Position numbers and translations under genes: made by a program. A stretch of 64,000 nt of DNA from the NCBI GenBank assembly GCA_016801845.1, contig CM028910.1, positions 10,191,629 through 10,255,628 on the forward strand, in the 5' to 3' direction. Below, in pieces: positions 23,388 through 34,953 of this stretch (within the stretch, counting starts at the first letter, position 1; the number at the start of each line of letters is the position of its first letter). Under the pieces are notes generated by a model, which made no database searches, had not been told where the DNA came from, and worked only from the letters and a program-made list of their open reading frames with translations. This DNA is from Polydactylus sextarius (lineage: Eukaryota; Chordata; Actinopteri; Polynemidae).

Positions 23388-23564
23388 GTAAGCTTTGAAG
23401 ATTACTTCATGTGTAGAAATGATGTATGAAATGAGTGCTTCTTTTAAAAGAAATGTTATGCAGTTTAATGATTTTTATTAGTTATTAATGATGAGAATAA
23501 CTCCTGGTTACAGCTGCTGATTCAGTCTGAATGAGATCTTTGAGATCAACAAAGATGAGCTGAG

Positions 23565-26500
23565 ATGACTCTCTCCAAAATTTGGAGATGTATATTTATA
23601 CTTCTCAATTTTTCCATCCAACGTGAGTATCTGTTTGTTTATCCGCTTTGTTTATTTTTAAGTATTTCTTGTCTTTAATCAGAGATAGTGTAGAGAGCCC
23701 GGAAACAGGGAGGAGAGTGGGGCAAGGCCACGCAGGAAAGGTCGACTCAGTTGGGACTCGAACCAGCGAACAACTGCCTGGCATATACACCAGCGTGGTG
23801 CGCCTTAGCTACTTGGCCATCCAGGCGCCCCTGTTTAACCACTTTATAACTATTAGATTTTTTCTATTTGGCACAGTTCAGTCACTGTTAGTTAAAGTCA
23901 CATGTCACAGTGTTATGATTTTTTCTGTCTTTCTTTCTTTCTTTTTTCTTTTTTCTTTTTTTTTGTATAACACTCAAAAATCTTGGAAATCTCTTAGCAT
24001 GTTCAAATATCTGAGCTGGTAATGACTGACTGTCTTTTCTACTCAGGTTACCCTCTGATCCCTGTTGACTGCCTGCAATTCAACAGACTTGGTGACCTGA
24101 TGGTGGAGCCAGCTCCCCCCTTTCTCATAGGATCAAACCTGACAGTATATTGCCAGGTCACAGTGAACTGTGAACCCAGGTAGGATTACAAGAAATTAAA
24201 TATTAACATAATATGGCCTCTGTATCCATGCTTATGTGTAAAACTCCATGCAAAAAACAATACTTTGCTATGTTACCTCTTTTGAAAATATGTGGCAAAA
24301 TTTTTTGTTCAGATGCAGTTGTATTATTGACTTTCAGATCCAAAATCTCCCTGGAGCTGAATGATGAAGTTGTGAATACTTGGGAGAAAATCAACTGCGG
24401 CTTGGTGAAGTTTAAGCTGAGCAATGTCCAGACACCAAAGTCCAAATTACTCTGCAAGTTGAAGCTTGACCAGGTGTCTCGAGTCGTCAATGGACTGGAC
24501 CTAGTTGGAGGGTGTATGTACAAGTGGCTCTGACGTCTCATATCAATTATGACTGTATGAATGTACTCCCTGTCTGTCCCTCTCTGGCACAGTGGAATAT
24601 TTAAACTCAAATATGTGTCTAAGTGTTATTATCTAGTGTGTTAAAGAAACATAAAACTTGATTCAGGTATAAGATGTGGTGTTTCACAAAAAAGTCATGG
24701 CACACTTTTTGTGAGTGAGCCGAGCTGAGGGCTGATTATGATCAAGCTTTCTCTCCGAGTGACGGTAACAGTGCTGAATCTACGACATGGCTGAAACCAC
24801 ACACTAAATGTGTCTGGTGATTTGTGTTAAGTGGCGCTGCGGTTATAAAACAAGGCTTTAGCAGTGTATGAAATCTCTCAGGAGTGATGCTTGTGCTGGT
24901 TAACATCTCAGGAAATACACAAGTCTGAAACCAGGTGACACAGTGAGAATGCAAATTCAACATAGTGATATCATGAATATGCTAATATGTTATGTCCTCA
25001 ATCCTCAACAGATAGACTATATGCAGTCCTTCCATATACCAAGGTTTTGACCTGGTCTTCTTCTGTTTTCCTTCTCTTTTCATCTTTATCTCTTAAAGTT
25101 CCTCCAGATAAACCATACAGTATCATCTGTGAGACAACAAAGAGCTCAGACTTTATTGCCTGCTCCTGGAAGAGTGGGCGGGAAATGTACATTTCTACTA
25201 CGTACAATGTGTCAGTCAGCAGGTAATTTTGAGGTCAAATGAAGTCACTCCCTTGGCTGGCTTTTTGGCACACTGTTTAATGTATCCTTTCAAATTACGC
25301 TTTTTTTTGTCTTTCAACTAACTTTCAGAGAAAATGGGACGCAGATATATTCAATTCCAGTCCAGAGAGATACAGAAATCCCTATACCACGAGGCATTTT
25401 AGATAACAACACTCAGTACCAGTTGATGATCAAAGCTTACAACCATTTAGGAGCATCAAAGTCGGATCCATTTGTCTTCTGTGTCAAGGATATAGGTAAA
25501 CTTTCCCTTCTGCTAAACAAACATCTTCATGAATTAGTGTACATCTTCAAAAACACATGAGCATACACGTTGTTTCAGAATTATCACGTTTTGTTGAAAT
25601 GACTTGTCCCATGACCTGTTATGTTGAGACAGTTATTCTCTCTCTCTCTCGCTTTTTGACTAAGGCAGCTTGACAATCACGAAAACAGTTTCTCTGTATT
25701 TGTAATATCCCTTTGAATTATTAAAACCATTGCATCAGCCCACCCATGCTGCTGTTTCAGTGAACTTAACAATCACTTCAACTGCCTTGTTGTTTTCAGT
25801 CATAATGGAATGATTTATTTCTCTTTTAGTATTTGGTTATGTTTGGCTTTGCTGAGAAACCATCACACTTCACACTTCTGTGCACTTTCACTACTACCAT
25901 GTTGTTTTGCATTGCAGTGATACCAGAGACTCCTCATATTACGCAGACAGAATTTGAAAATAACTCCATATCAGCAGTGTTGAAGTGGAATACCACTGAA
26001 CACTCAGTGCACCAAAGACCCTACATCAAGCTCTGCTCATATAATGGTTCCTGGGTAAAATTAACTTTGGGCTAATTTACATCATCGGTTTTTATCAGAC
26101 AGTATGCATTTGACTGAGTCTCTTGATGTTTCATAGGAAGTGAGAGAGGGAACAGAGCTCAGTGAAGGTCTGATAAGAGTGGACAACTTGAGGCCTCTGA
26201 CTAAATATACCTTCCAGATGAAAACATGTTACTCAACATTGAGACTGCCACAAGCCAGCACTCCCAGTTTAACCACCAGCAAGAGGTCACGGTGCAGCAA
26301 ATGGAGCGCATCTGTAACTGGGACAAGTCCTGGAAAAGGCAAGTTCAAATACATAATCCAAAAAACAAATATATGTGTGCTTGTAACAACATCAAACGAA
26401 TGCGATAAAGTTTCGTTTGTTGTCACTCATGCCACCGCATCTCGTGGTTTATCTTATCTTTAGGTCCATCTCTGCAGTTGCATGTCTGGAGGATGCTCAG

Positions 26501-28322
26501 CAGCCACGTAATACATGGGTGGTGGAACATGACTGTTTTATGGAAGGTAATGTATGACAACTATTTATTAGAATTGGCACTTGTATTGATATAAGCCATT
26601 TTGTGATAGAAAAGTACAGTGAATACCATTAGATATTAAAAGATTTAAAGTGAATTTAGTTATTCATAGAAAGCTGAGGTAGAGAGATTGTTATCGGTTT
26701 CATGTGTATGGTAAAAATAACTTGTTCGCAGTGACTTCCTGGGCACTACCCAAACTAGATATAGTCTGGTATATTACCCTGACTATGTACCTACGCCTGT
26801 TCAGTCTTATTCAGTCTTATTCTCTTGTGTTATAAATCTTATTATATCAAAAAAATTTTGAAAAACAGACTGACCAAGCAAGATATAACATGCCATTTAA
26901 TGAGCTTTTAATGGGACTTTAGAGAAAAACTATAATGACTTTTCCCTCAACAATTAAACTTTTAGTGATGAATGCATTTCTTCCTCAGCCTCCACCTCCA
27001 GCTGACATGAGCGGTGAGGTGCTTCAGTACAAAATCTTTGTGACCAAGGATCACATACAGGAACTATCCTGTCCTGGACATGTGAGCCAGTGTTTGGTTC
27101 AAGTGCCAGCAGAGGTTCAGACAGTGAGTGTCAGTGCTGTCAACTTGTATGGGTCTTCTCCACCAGCTGATGTGCCACTCCGACACGCAGGTACGTTAAC
27201 ATTCAACACAGGAAACAGAGCCCAGAAAAAACAGTTGAAATGGTAAATAAAGTTTAGTAAATTCTTATACTTTGTGTTCAGGTGTTGTTGGACCTGTTCT
27301 GGGAGAGCCGGTCCCTGAATCTGACGGCAGTTCTGTGCTCATCTCGTGGTTGTGGCCAGAAGCTGATCACTGGTATCTGGCATCTGAAGCAGAACTGCTG
27401 CACTATGTGGTAGAGTGGGCAAGTGTTCCTGCAACAGAGCTGCAGTGGAAAAAACTGGCAAGACATCAAAACAACACATACATAACAGGTAAACAAATTA
27501 TGGTTTTGCGTCACATGTGAGTCAATAACAAAAGGAAAGCAGTGACCTCTTGTGGCAAATCAGAGAATTACTCTAGTCTGTGCTTTTATCATTGTCAAAG
27601 CTGAGGAATTAAATTAAATGCAATACTGTCAATACACATGAATCCATTGCACAGTAAAAAGAGTTTAGGCAAATTGTGAATCACAGTTGAGAATGTTTTC
27701 TTCTTAGGTCTGGCTGCAGGTGTGAGGTACAATATCTCTCTGTATGCTGTGACCACCAGAGGTGTCAGTGCTCCATCATCTCTTCTAGTCTACTCCAAAG
27801 AACAGAGTAAGATTCATAGACTCAGCTTTGTCCACAAAAAGTCACACTGCCACACTTTTAAGTAAATCTAAAGATGGATGTTTAGATTTGTCGTGGAGTC
27901 TTCATCTATTATCATCTCTGCGCCTCACTCTATGTTTTTGGGGGTTTTTTTTGTTTGTTTGTTTTTGTTTTTGTTTTTGTTTGTTTTTTCAGAACCAGTG
28001 TCTGGTCCCAACATGTCAGTGCTGGTCCATGAGTCCAAACAGATCCAGATCCAGTGGGATGAGCTACCTGTAGAAGAGCAGAGGGGCTTCATTACTAAAT
28101 ACACCCTCCATGGTCAGATGCAGGACTACAACAACGCAGCATTCAGTGGTGAGCAATTGTATTCTGTCCTTTTCATGTGTGTGTGCTTAACTTACATATG
28201 TGAATAAACATGAAGCAACAAGTGAAGAGAAATAATCATCATATATGAGGATCAGACCAAACTCTACATAACTCTACATATGTAAATGATTAGGTTATAA
28301 TAAATCCATAATATGGAGCGTT

Positions 28323-28368
<46 letters not shown>

Positions 28369-31300
28369 TATATTGTTTTTCTAAAATTATATAATTTCAG
28401 CAATATAAATTAAATTATTATTCCTGTAAGTAGAACAAAACTATAAACATGCCAGTTAGATAAATTACAACATATATATATTTGAATTACAACATTTAAA
28501 TTACAACATATATATATATATATATATATGTGAATTTGCTGAACTTAACCTCAGTTTAAAACTTTAAAATGTCATTATGTTGCTTTTTTATAATCTGTGA
28601 ATCTTGGCATGTCAAGTCAATTTATCTTTTGATTTGATGTGAAAGTTTGAAGGAAACACAACTTCACTGTGAGTCATTTCCTGTTCTTGTATATCAAAAG
28701 CCTTTATGTTACTCGTTTAACCCCATGTTCATGCGTGTACCTTACATGTATATACCTTACAGCGCTAGACACGGGTTTACTAACACGCCTGTGTCTACAC
28801 ACACGAAATCATATATTTAGCAGTATGTATATATTGTGCTTCAGCACTTGTTGCATGTTACATAATGGAAAGTGTGCAACAGCATTCCATTGATACTTCC
28901 CACCCACAAAGCTTCAATGCATCAGCAGGGTTTTTCTGCTCTTACTTCCAGTAACAAGGTGAATTTCAAGCGTTGAAGTGTTAGGGTGAATGTTTGATTG
29001 TTTGTGATGAATTATTATTGAAACAGACAAAAGCAGACAGTGGCCTCATTATCTAACAAAGACAATACAACACTGAAATTACAGCTTTGAATAAGAAAAC
29101 ATTATTGTTCACTAGTTTTGTCTCAGAGAGCCTGATCAGTATCTCTGTAACTCTCTTTTTCCAGTATCTAAATGTGTCTGATCGTCTTTATCTGGTAAAG
29201 TTCTCTACATATAACGGAGAAATGCAGGTGTTTAGTCGTCACACTGATGTTTCAAACACTGGTTGTCATCATTTTCACTCTGTCTTCAGCGAATCATAGT
29301 TTTCTAGAACCGACTGACCACAAACAGGAAGCCATGTGGCTACGTGCACACATGCAGCCACCCAGGCTGTTACCAACCAGTCTGTCTCGTACACTTTACT
29401 GAAACAAAAAAAGCACATTAGATCTCATCCTCTCCTCTCTCTAACAACACCTCATTTTATTTGAGACTAGATTAGATTATTTAAACATGTTATATGTTTT
29501 CGTGTGCTTTTTTTTTTTTTTTTTTTACACATATCTCAGAACCTTGTGTCTTAGGTTCCCATGAAAATCAAAATGTGTCAAAACGTGTCAGAATAGGAAC
29601 ATTTTCCCACATTCATATATGACAAAACAACTTTTGAAACTTTTTAATCACATCACACAAGATTCATCAGCAGATATGCATTTCATGCAGTTGTTGCAGA
29701 TTTGTAGATGTTCAAATTTTAGCTTAGGACTGAAAGTTCTTTGGGGTTTTTTTTAACCTTAAAAACAGATGCAGATACAAAACAAACTGAACCTTAATCC
29801 CACTAACACACTGTGATCCACATCTATTGTGATTTATGTTTTCCTTAGGTGAGGATGTGAAAGAGGTAGTGATGAAAGTAAAGAAAGTAACTGTTGCTCT
29901 GCAGCTTTAGAGCGCTCTATAGTGAATTTCAGCACATTATTTTCTACTCTAAAAACCAATTGAAGGGGACGCCTGGGTAGCCAAATGGTTATGGCGCACC
30001 ATGCAGGCGTATATATGCAATGCAGCTGTTCGCCGGCTCAAATCCTGACTTAGTTGAGCTTTCTTATGTGTTCTTCTCTTACTACTCCCTGCTTCCTGTC
30101 TGTCTACACTGTCTCTATACTTAAAGGCAAAAATGCCCCAAAAATGATATTAAAAATCCACTGTGCACTACCTGCCCTTCACCAAACAGTGGACAGATAT
30201 AGTCACAGTCTAGCTGGATCATTAGAGCCAGATATTGCTCTCAGGAGTTGGTGGAGACCAAATACAGAGTTAAAAGAGAGAGAGTATGGGATGTAAAGTC
30301 ATTAAATAAATACTAATGTTCTCTAACTCTCTAACTGTAGGATGTGAAAATATTCAAAGAAACATAATCTGCTCTTCATATTTTTGTGAATATCATATGC
30401 TTCACTGCAGTTATAGTGTGGTCTGGCTCTGGCCCCACACAGAAGTGGCTGAAATGTCCTGAAGGACTTCTTGCTCTGCAGCTGACGGCATCTAACTCTG
30501 CAGGAGAAGGACCACGAGGGAGTCTGATCTTCTCTCAGCCTGCAGACCCAACAGGTCATTCTCCTGTTAACATTGTATTGTCACTTAAAACAAACATTTA
30601 CACCAACTTATTAAGCTTGCATTTTGAAAGCTTTAAATTGAAAGATAAGATTTGTTTTCTTTGGACAATGTTTCTGCTAAACTCCTATGTTTCGTTCATC
30701 TTGTCTCTTCCAGTCAGTGTGGTGGTTGTGATTGTTTTCATCATCACCCTCTTCATAACAGTCATAGCCAACTTGATGTGCTGGAGATGCATAAGGGAAA
30801 GGTAATAGTAATTAACACTATCGTTCTAATATTTATCATTGTTTCTTGGGAAACAACCCATAAACGATAACAGATATCATCTAATAATAGTGAAAGTGTT
30901 CTGTTAAAACAATCAACTGTGATTACTGTGAAAACAGTTTTTTTTCTTTTTCCGCTTATGCGAAGATTTTAATTGTGCATAGGTTTTGTTTTACTAGTAA
31001 CACAGATGGATGCCCTTGTGGCTGAGTTTACTACAGACCCCACCGCAACATGAGCATACTAGACAAAAACCCACAAGATTAACATGAACAGAAACCTAAA
31101 CCACGTAACACAAACTGAGCTAATTGTGGTTATTCTAATAGGTGATTTTAGTCATTTGTGTAGTTCATGTAGAATGACATTAACACCATCTGTTAATTCT
31201 TTTTCTGTGTTGTGGAAAAAAACTGTTAGTGTTTTTATCAAGTCTGTAATTGTAACTTTACTTACTTGTGACTTTACTATACTAGCTTATACTACACAGC

Positions 31301-32590
31301 CATCATCAAGACTGAATGAATACTAAAATCTTATCTGTCTTTCTATCTCAGGATTAAACAAAAATGCATATCCTGGGGACCCGCCTGTCTTGTTGAAAGT
31401 TTACCAAAACCAGGGAACAGTAACGCTATCAGACTACTGGAGGTAATCACAGCTAACACATCATGACATTCATGCCTCCCTGTTTTTGTGTAAACTCCTG
31501 TCACCACAAGAGATCAAACACTAACAACCAGCATTTGACAAAACTGGACCACCTGGACTGCAGTATAAAGTGATCAGATAGATAGATAGATACTGTACTA
31601 ATGTGAGCCAGCAATACTAACCACTGCACTACCCACTGTGCTGGTCGGTTTACCTCTGTGTCTGTGTCATTCAACCAACCACACGGCAGCCAACAGATAT
31701 GAATAACCTTCATTTTGTTTTCATTTACAAGTAAATGCAACTGAACTCACAGCACGGCCATCGTCTTTTTACACATTGCCGTCCTGGACCCTGCTGCTGT
31801 CACTATTACACTATTACTTGATCTGTTGTCTGACAACTATAACCTCAAGTTTGCACATTGACCACACACAATCTAGCCATAAACGTGGTTTTGACATTTT
31901 AATTTTATGTGTGTATGTTTTTTGGTTGGTTTCCAGCAGGAGGGAAATGAACCATCCTTCTCATCCATCCAAAGCGACCCTCTGCTATCCCCCATCAGTC
32001 TGATCTCCTGGGAGGAGCGGGACGATATGTATCCCACCATTCACATTGAGGTATCCCAGAATGGATCAGGACGACCCACAGCGGAGACACCTTTGCTTGC
32101 ATCAGATACTGGGGAAATGCTTCAGCTGGAACATGTCAGCTATAAACCCCACATTATTACACTGGCTTCAGAAGAAGAGGAGGTGAAGGAGACAGAGGAG
32201 GAGCAGAGGGAAGTATCAAATGAGGAGGAAGACGTATGTCCAAACGTATTCAGAGGATTACTGAGAGGCCTTTTGTCCAGTGTAGAGGTGGACTTCACTG
32301 ATTCAACCGTGGGACCGAGCCTCAGCTCTGTTGGTGGCCTTTTGTGGCCTAAAACTCCTGAAATAACAAATAACTTAAATAAAGGCCTTTTTGTGGGAAA
32401 GAGGGGCCCTGAAAGTGAGGTAGAAGTGGACTGTCACTTTCTGGAATCACAACAGGGTGACATGATGGCTCTTGACACTCCTGAAGACACTTGTTTGTCT
32501 CACTATACAGTGGAGGCTACACTGACCGACGGCTACTTCCCTCAGGTGGCTGTTGTCAGCAGCACTCCTTTCTGTGATACACAGGAGTAG
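23565..32590 (+). CDS. il23r: Interleukin-23 receptor (class I cytokine receptor)
   Basis: Sixteen coding exons: 23565-23622, 24047-24179, 24338-24513, 25099-25222, 25329-25495, 25918-26054, 26137-26338, 26464-26546, 26989-27190, 27282-27488, 27708-27806, 27993-28148, 30411-30554, 30714-30801, 31352-31442, 31937-32590 (2721 nt, 906 aa). Order: signal peptide 1-19; Ig-like D1 to about 122; cytokine-binding module 123-332, with CETTKSSDFIACSW and a degenerate WSxWS (CSKWSAS); three FNIII domains 333-629; one TM helix (VSVVVVIVFIITLFITVIA); box 1 (WGPACLVESLPKPGNSN); a long tail. The tail motifs SYKPHI and GYFPQ resemble GYKPQI and TYFPQ recalled from human IL23R; YxxQ is the STAT3 docking type. 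Position upstream of il12rb2 and serbp1 matches mammals. The three FNIII domains are absent from mammalian IL23R. Intron 7 uses a GC donor. AATAAA lies at 32762-32767. Confidence 0.88.
23681..23831 (-). mobile_element. tRNA-derived SINE fragment, copy 1
   Basis: On the minus strand it begins GGGGCGCCTGGATGGCCAAG, continues with a tRNA-like A-box region (TAGCTAAGGCGCACCA) and a B-box-like GGTTCGAGTCCC, then a non-tRNA body. A second copy in the opposite orientation lies at 29965-30150. It sits in intron 1 of il23r. Confidence 0.75.
28329..28366. repeat. (AT)n microsatellite
   Basis: Perfect AT run in the 2.3 kb intron 12 of il23r. A second, shorter AT run lies near 28508-28530. Confidence 0.95.
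29965..30150 (+). mobile_element. tRNA-derived SINE fragment, copy 2
   Basis: Begins GGGGACGCCTGGGTAGCCAA, with GGTTATGGCGCACCATG and a decayed B box (GGCTCAAATCC), followed by a body resembling that of copy 1 (CCTGCTTCCTGTCTGTCTAC matches its complement). It sits in intron 12 of il23r, in the opposite orientation to copy 1. Confidence 0.7.
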
Positions 32591-34440
32591 CTGGGAATAT
32601 GGGAATGACACAAACAGGACAATGTGCACTACAAACTTAGATTTAAGAGCATTACTCAAGAAAAACTTTAACCTCAAAGACTTCATGACATCAGAGGAAA
32701 ATCATGACTCATATGAGCAACAAACATTATGTTTTAATTGTGTTTGATTAAAGGTGATTCTAATAAATGTGTAGCATTTCCTCAAGTTATGATGCTACCT
32801 TTTTTTCTCTGACTGAATTTCATGGACAGACTAAGCAGAGATAGAGAGAGAAACAGACAGAGCAGGAGAATGCCAAACAGGAAATGGACCAGATGGCCTG
32901 GAGTTGAACCAGATTCAGAGGGGTAGTGTCCATGTTGTCTGTATCCTGACTGTTCGGCACCAGCACCATCTTTTCCAGCTAATGGTGTTAAGTTAATTAA
33001 ATGCCAGCAGATGGACTTCTCTCTGCAGACATAGTTGTGTGAACAGGAATGTCATGACACAAAGATGAATATGTTTGGTTCTGAATAAAATGACACTACC
33101 TCTCTTGGACTGATTGCAATTCAGTTTGATTCACATGTCTATGTCCCCATCTGAATGATTTTTGGTGATGCAATGACCATGGTAAACACTGACACCAAGT
33201 AACATTGTGCCCCCTGGCAGCCTCACTTCTCCAATATATAAATATTTCTGCAAGAGAGACCTGAAGATGTCCGGCCCAAAATTAGAACTGCAGAAGTAAT
33301 GTTTTTTTGTTTGTTTGTTTGTTTGTTTGTTTGTTTTGTTTAGTTTTGTTTTTTCATCAGGCACCTAAAATTTAAGTAAAACCTAGTCTTATGTCAGAGG
33401 AGGATGCTCTTACAACTGTTTTATCACAGATTAATGATGAATAAATGATATATGAGCAAGATAGTCAAAGTTACAACCTAAAGTAATTACACTGTTGGAG
33501 GAAGTAAGAGGAGTCACTTACTACAATGCACCGAGCCAAAATAACTGTAGCGTATCGACCACTGAAATTGTTCCTCATATTTAAATTTAAAGGTGTGATC
33601 TCTGCGTCTTAAGACAGGCACTCTTGTTTTGCGAGGCACTAAATGTGATACAGAGTGTGTAATTATTCCAAAACATGCCCAGATAAAAGTCAGTTGGGGT
33701 TTTCCCTGCTACAGATGGTGACTTTGTGTAAGGTTGTAGTAATCTTCTCTCCTGAACCTTGACTTCTACACATACATGCACCACCTGCTGTTTTAACGCC
33801 GTTTTCAGGACTTCCTGAGAGATCTCTCACTTCCTTCTTAACAAGCAACATGACAAGGGGGTTACTCTCAAGACTACACACTGGCACATAAATAAAGCCA
33901 AAGACTTTAAAAAAAACACCTTGCTATCGTTTTTTTTGTCCGTGAGTTATAGTGTATATTTTCTCTTCTAATAAATACTAAAGCTTGTGTTGTGCTGCTA
34001 CACGTGAAGGTGAAATGTGGTGCAGGTCCATGGGGAAGTCCCCCTCTGCACCACATGTGGATGTGATGGAGGGATTGAGACTTTGAGCTGTGCGGAAAAT
34101 ATGATGATAAAAGTTCATCTGACAGGCTGATGTGCTGTTGTAGCTTCTTCCTTTCTCAGGTGCACTATCAGTCTGAAGGTTTTCCTCTCTCATCATGTTA
34201 GAATCAGCCCTCTCATCCTCTGAATGGGATGGGATCGAGCCTGCGTCGTGTCTTAACTACGGGCACGTGGGTTTACGAAGCTATAATTCTTGGTGAATTA
34301 CAATGAAAGGGAGACGTTTACTTTCATAGGAATTGTGTGCGTCACCTGTGAGTTTGTGTTTGGCTTCTGTGGCTCAAAGTGTGATTGAAGCGTACCACCA
34401 GAGGCGGAGCCAACGCGGAGTCTCCGCTGACACCTCATCC
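32591..34440. other. il23r 3' UTR and il23r-il12rb2 intergenic region
   Basis: AATAAA at 32762-32767 lies 172 nt after the il23r stop. Beyond it there is a (TTTG)n tract at about 33306-33340 and otherwise unremarkable DNA. 32820-32960 faintly resembles the SINE body but is too decayed to call. The GC content rises toward 34400 at the il12rb2 promoter. Confidence 0.5.
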
Positions 34441-34519
34441 AAGACGCGCGTCTCTGAGGCGAGATGTTCAGGACGACTGACGAGGACAGACGGAGCTTCA
34501 ACCGGCTTGTGAAGTCCCG
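34441..34519 (+). other. il12rb2: Putative 5' UTR exon of il12rb2
   Basis: GC-rich, CpG-containing sequence ending at a strong donor (GTCCCG followed by GTGAGTTT). A short ATG-initiated frame (from 34463) runs into a stop just past the donor, so it is not the main start. The coding start is in a later exon at 34954. The 5' limit is unknown. Confidence 0.4.
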
Positions 34520-34953
34520 GTGAGTTTATCGTTTATTCACCCTGTTTTATTTATTTATTTATTTAAATCGCGTTTCAGGATTATTTAAAGGAAGCTGCTG
34601 GTCAGTGTGGCGTTTGAACGTCTGTTCATGTATGTGAGCCTGAAATCAGTGACTTATTCTGAGCATCCAGTAGGCTACGTGGTGATACACAGATATACAC
34701 TAACGATAACGATAACGGAGAAATAAGGGAAGCTAATAAAGCACTCAACTGTGTAACTAAAAATAATCTTTCGATCATTGATCATCATGATCATTTATCT
34801 TTTGGAGTATATCGAAAAAAATACATCTTCCCCAAAACACCGCTGATCTAATACATGTGTATTTATCTTATCTTTATTTTAAGATGAAATTAGCAGCTTC
34901 TGCTACAATGTAAAGGACATTTATCTATAAGAAGGTGCCGATGACTCGCGACA

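Noticed and set aside
32820..32960. Possible third SINE copy after il23r
   Set aside because: Shares only a purine-rich body and a weak GTTGAACC; the tRNA-like head is absent, so similarity is not convincing.
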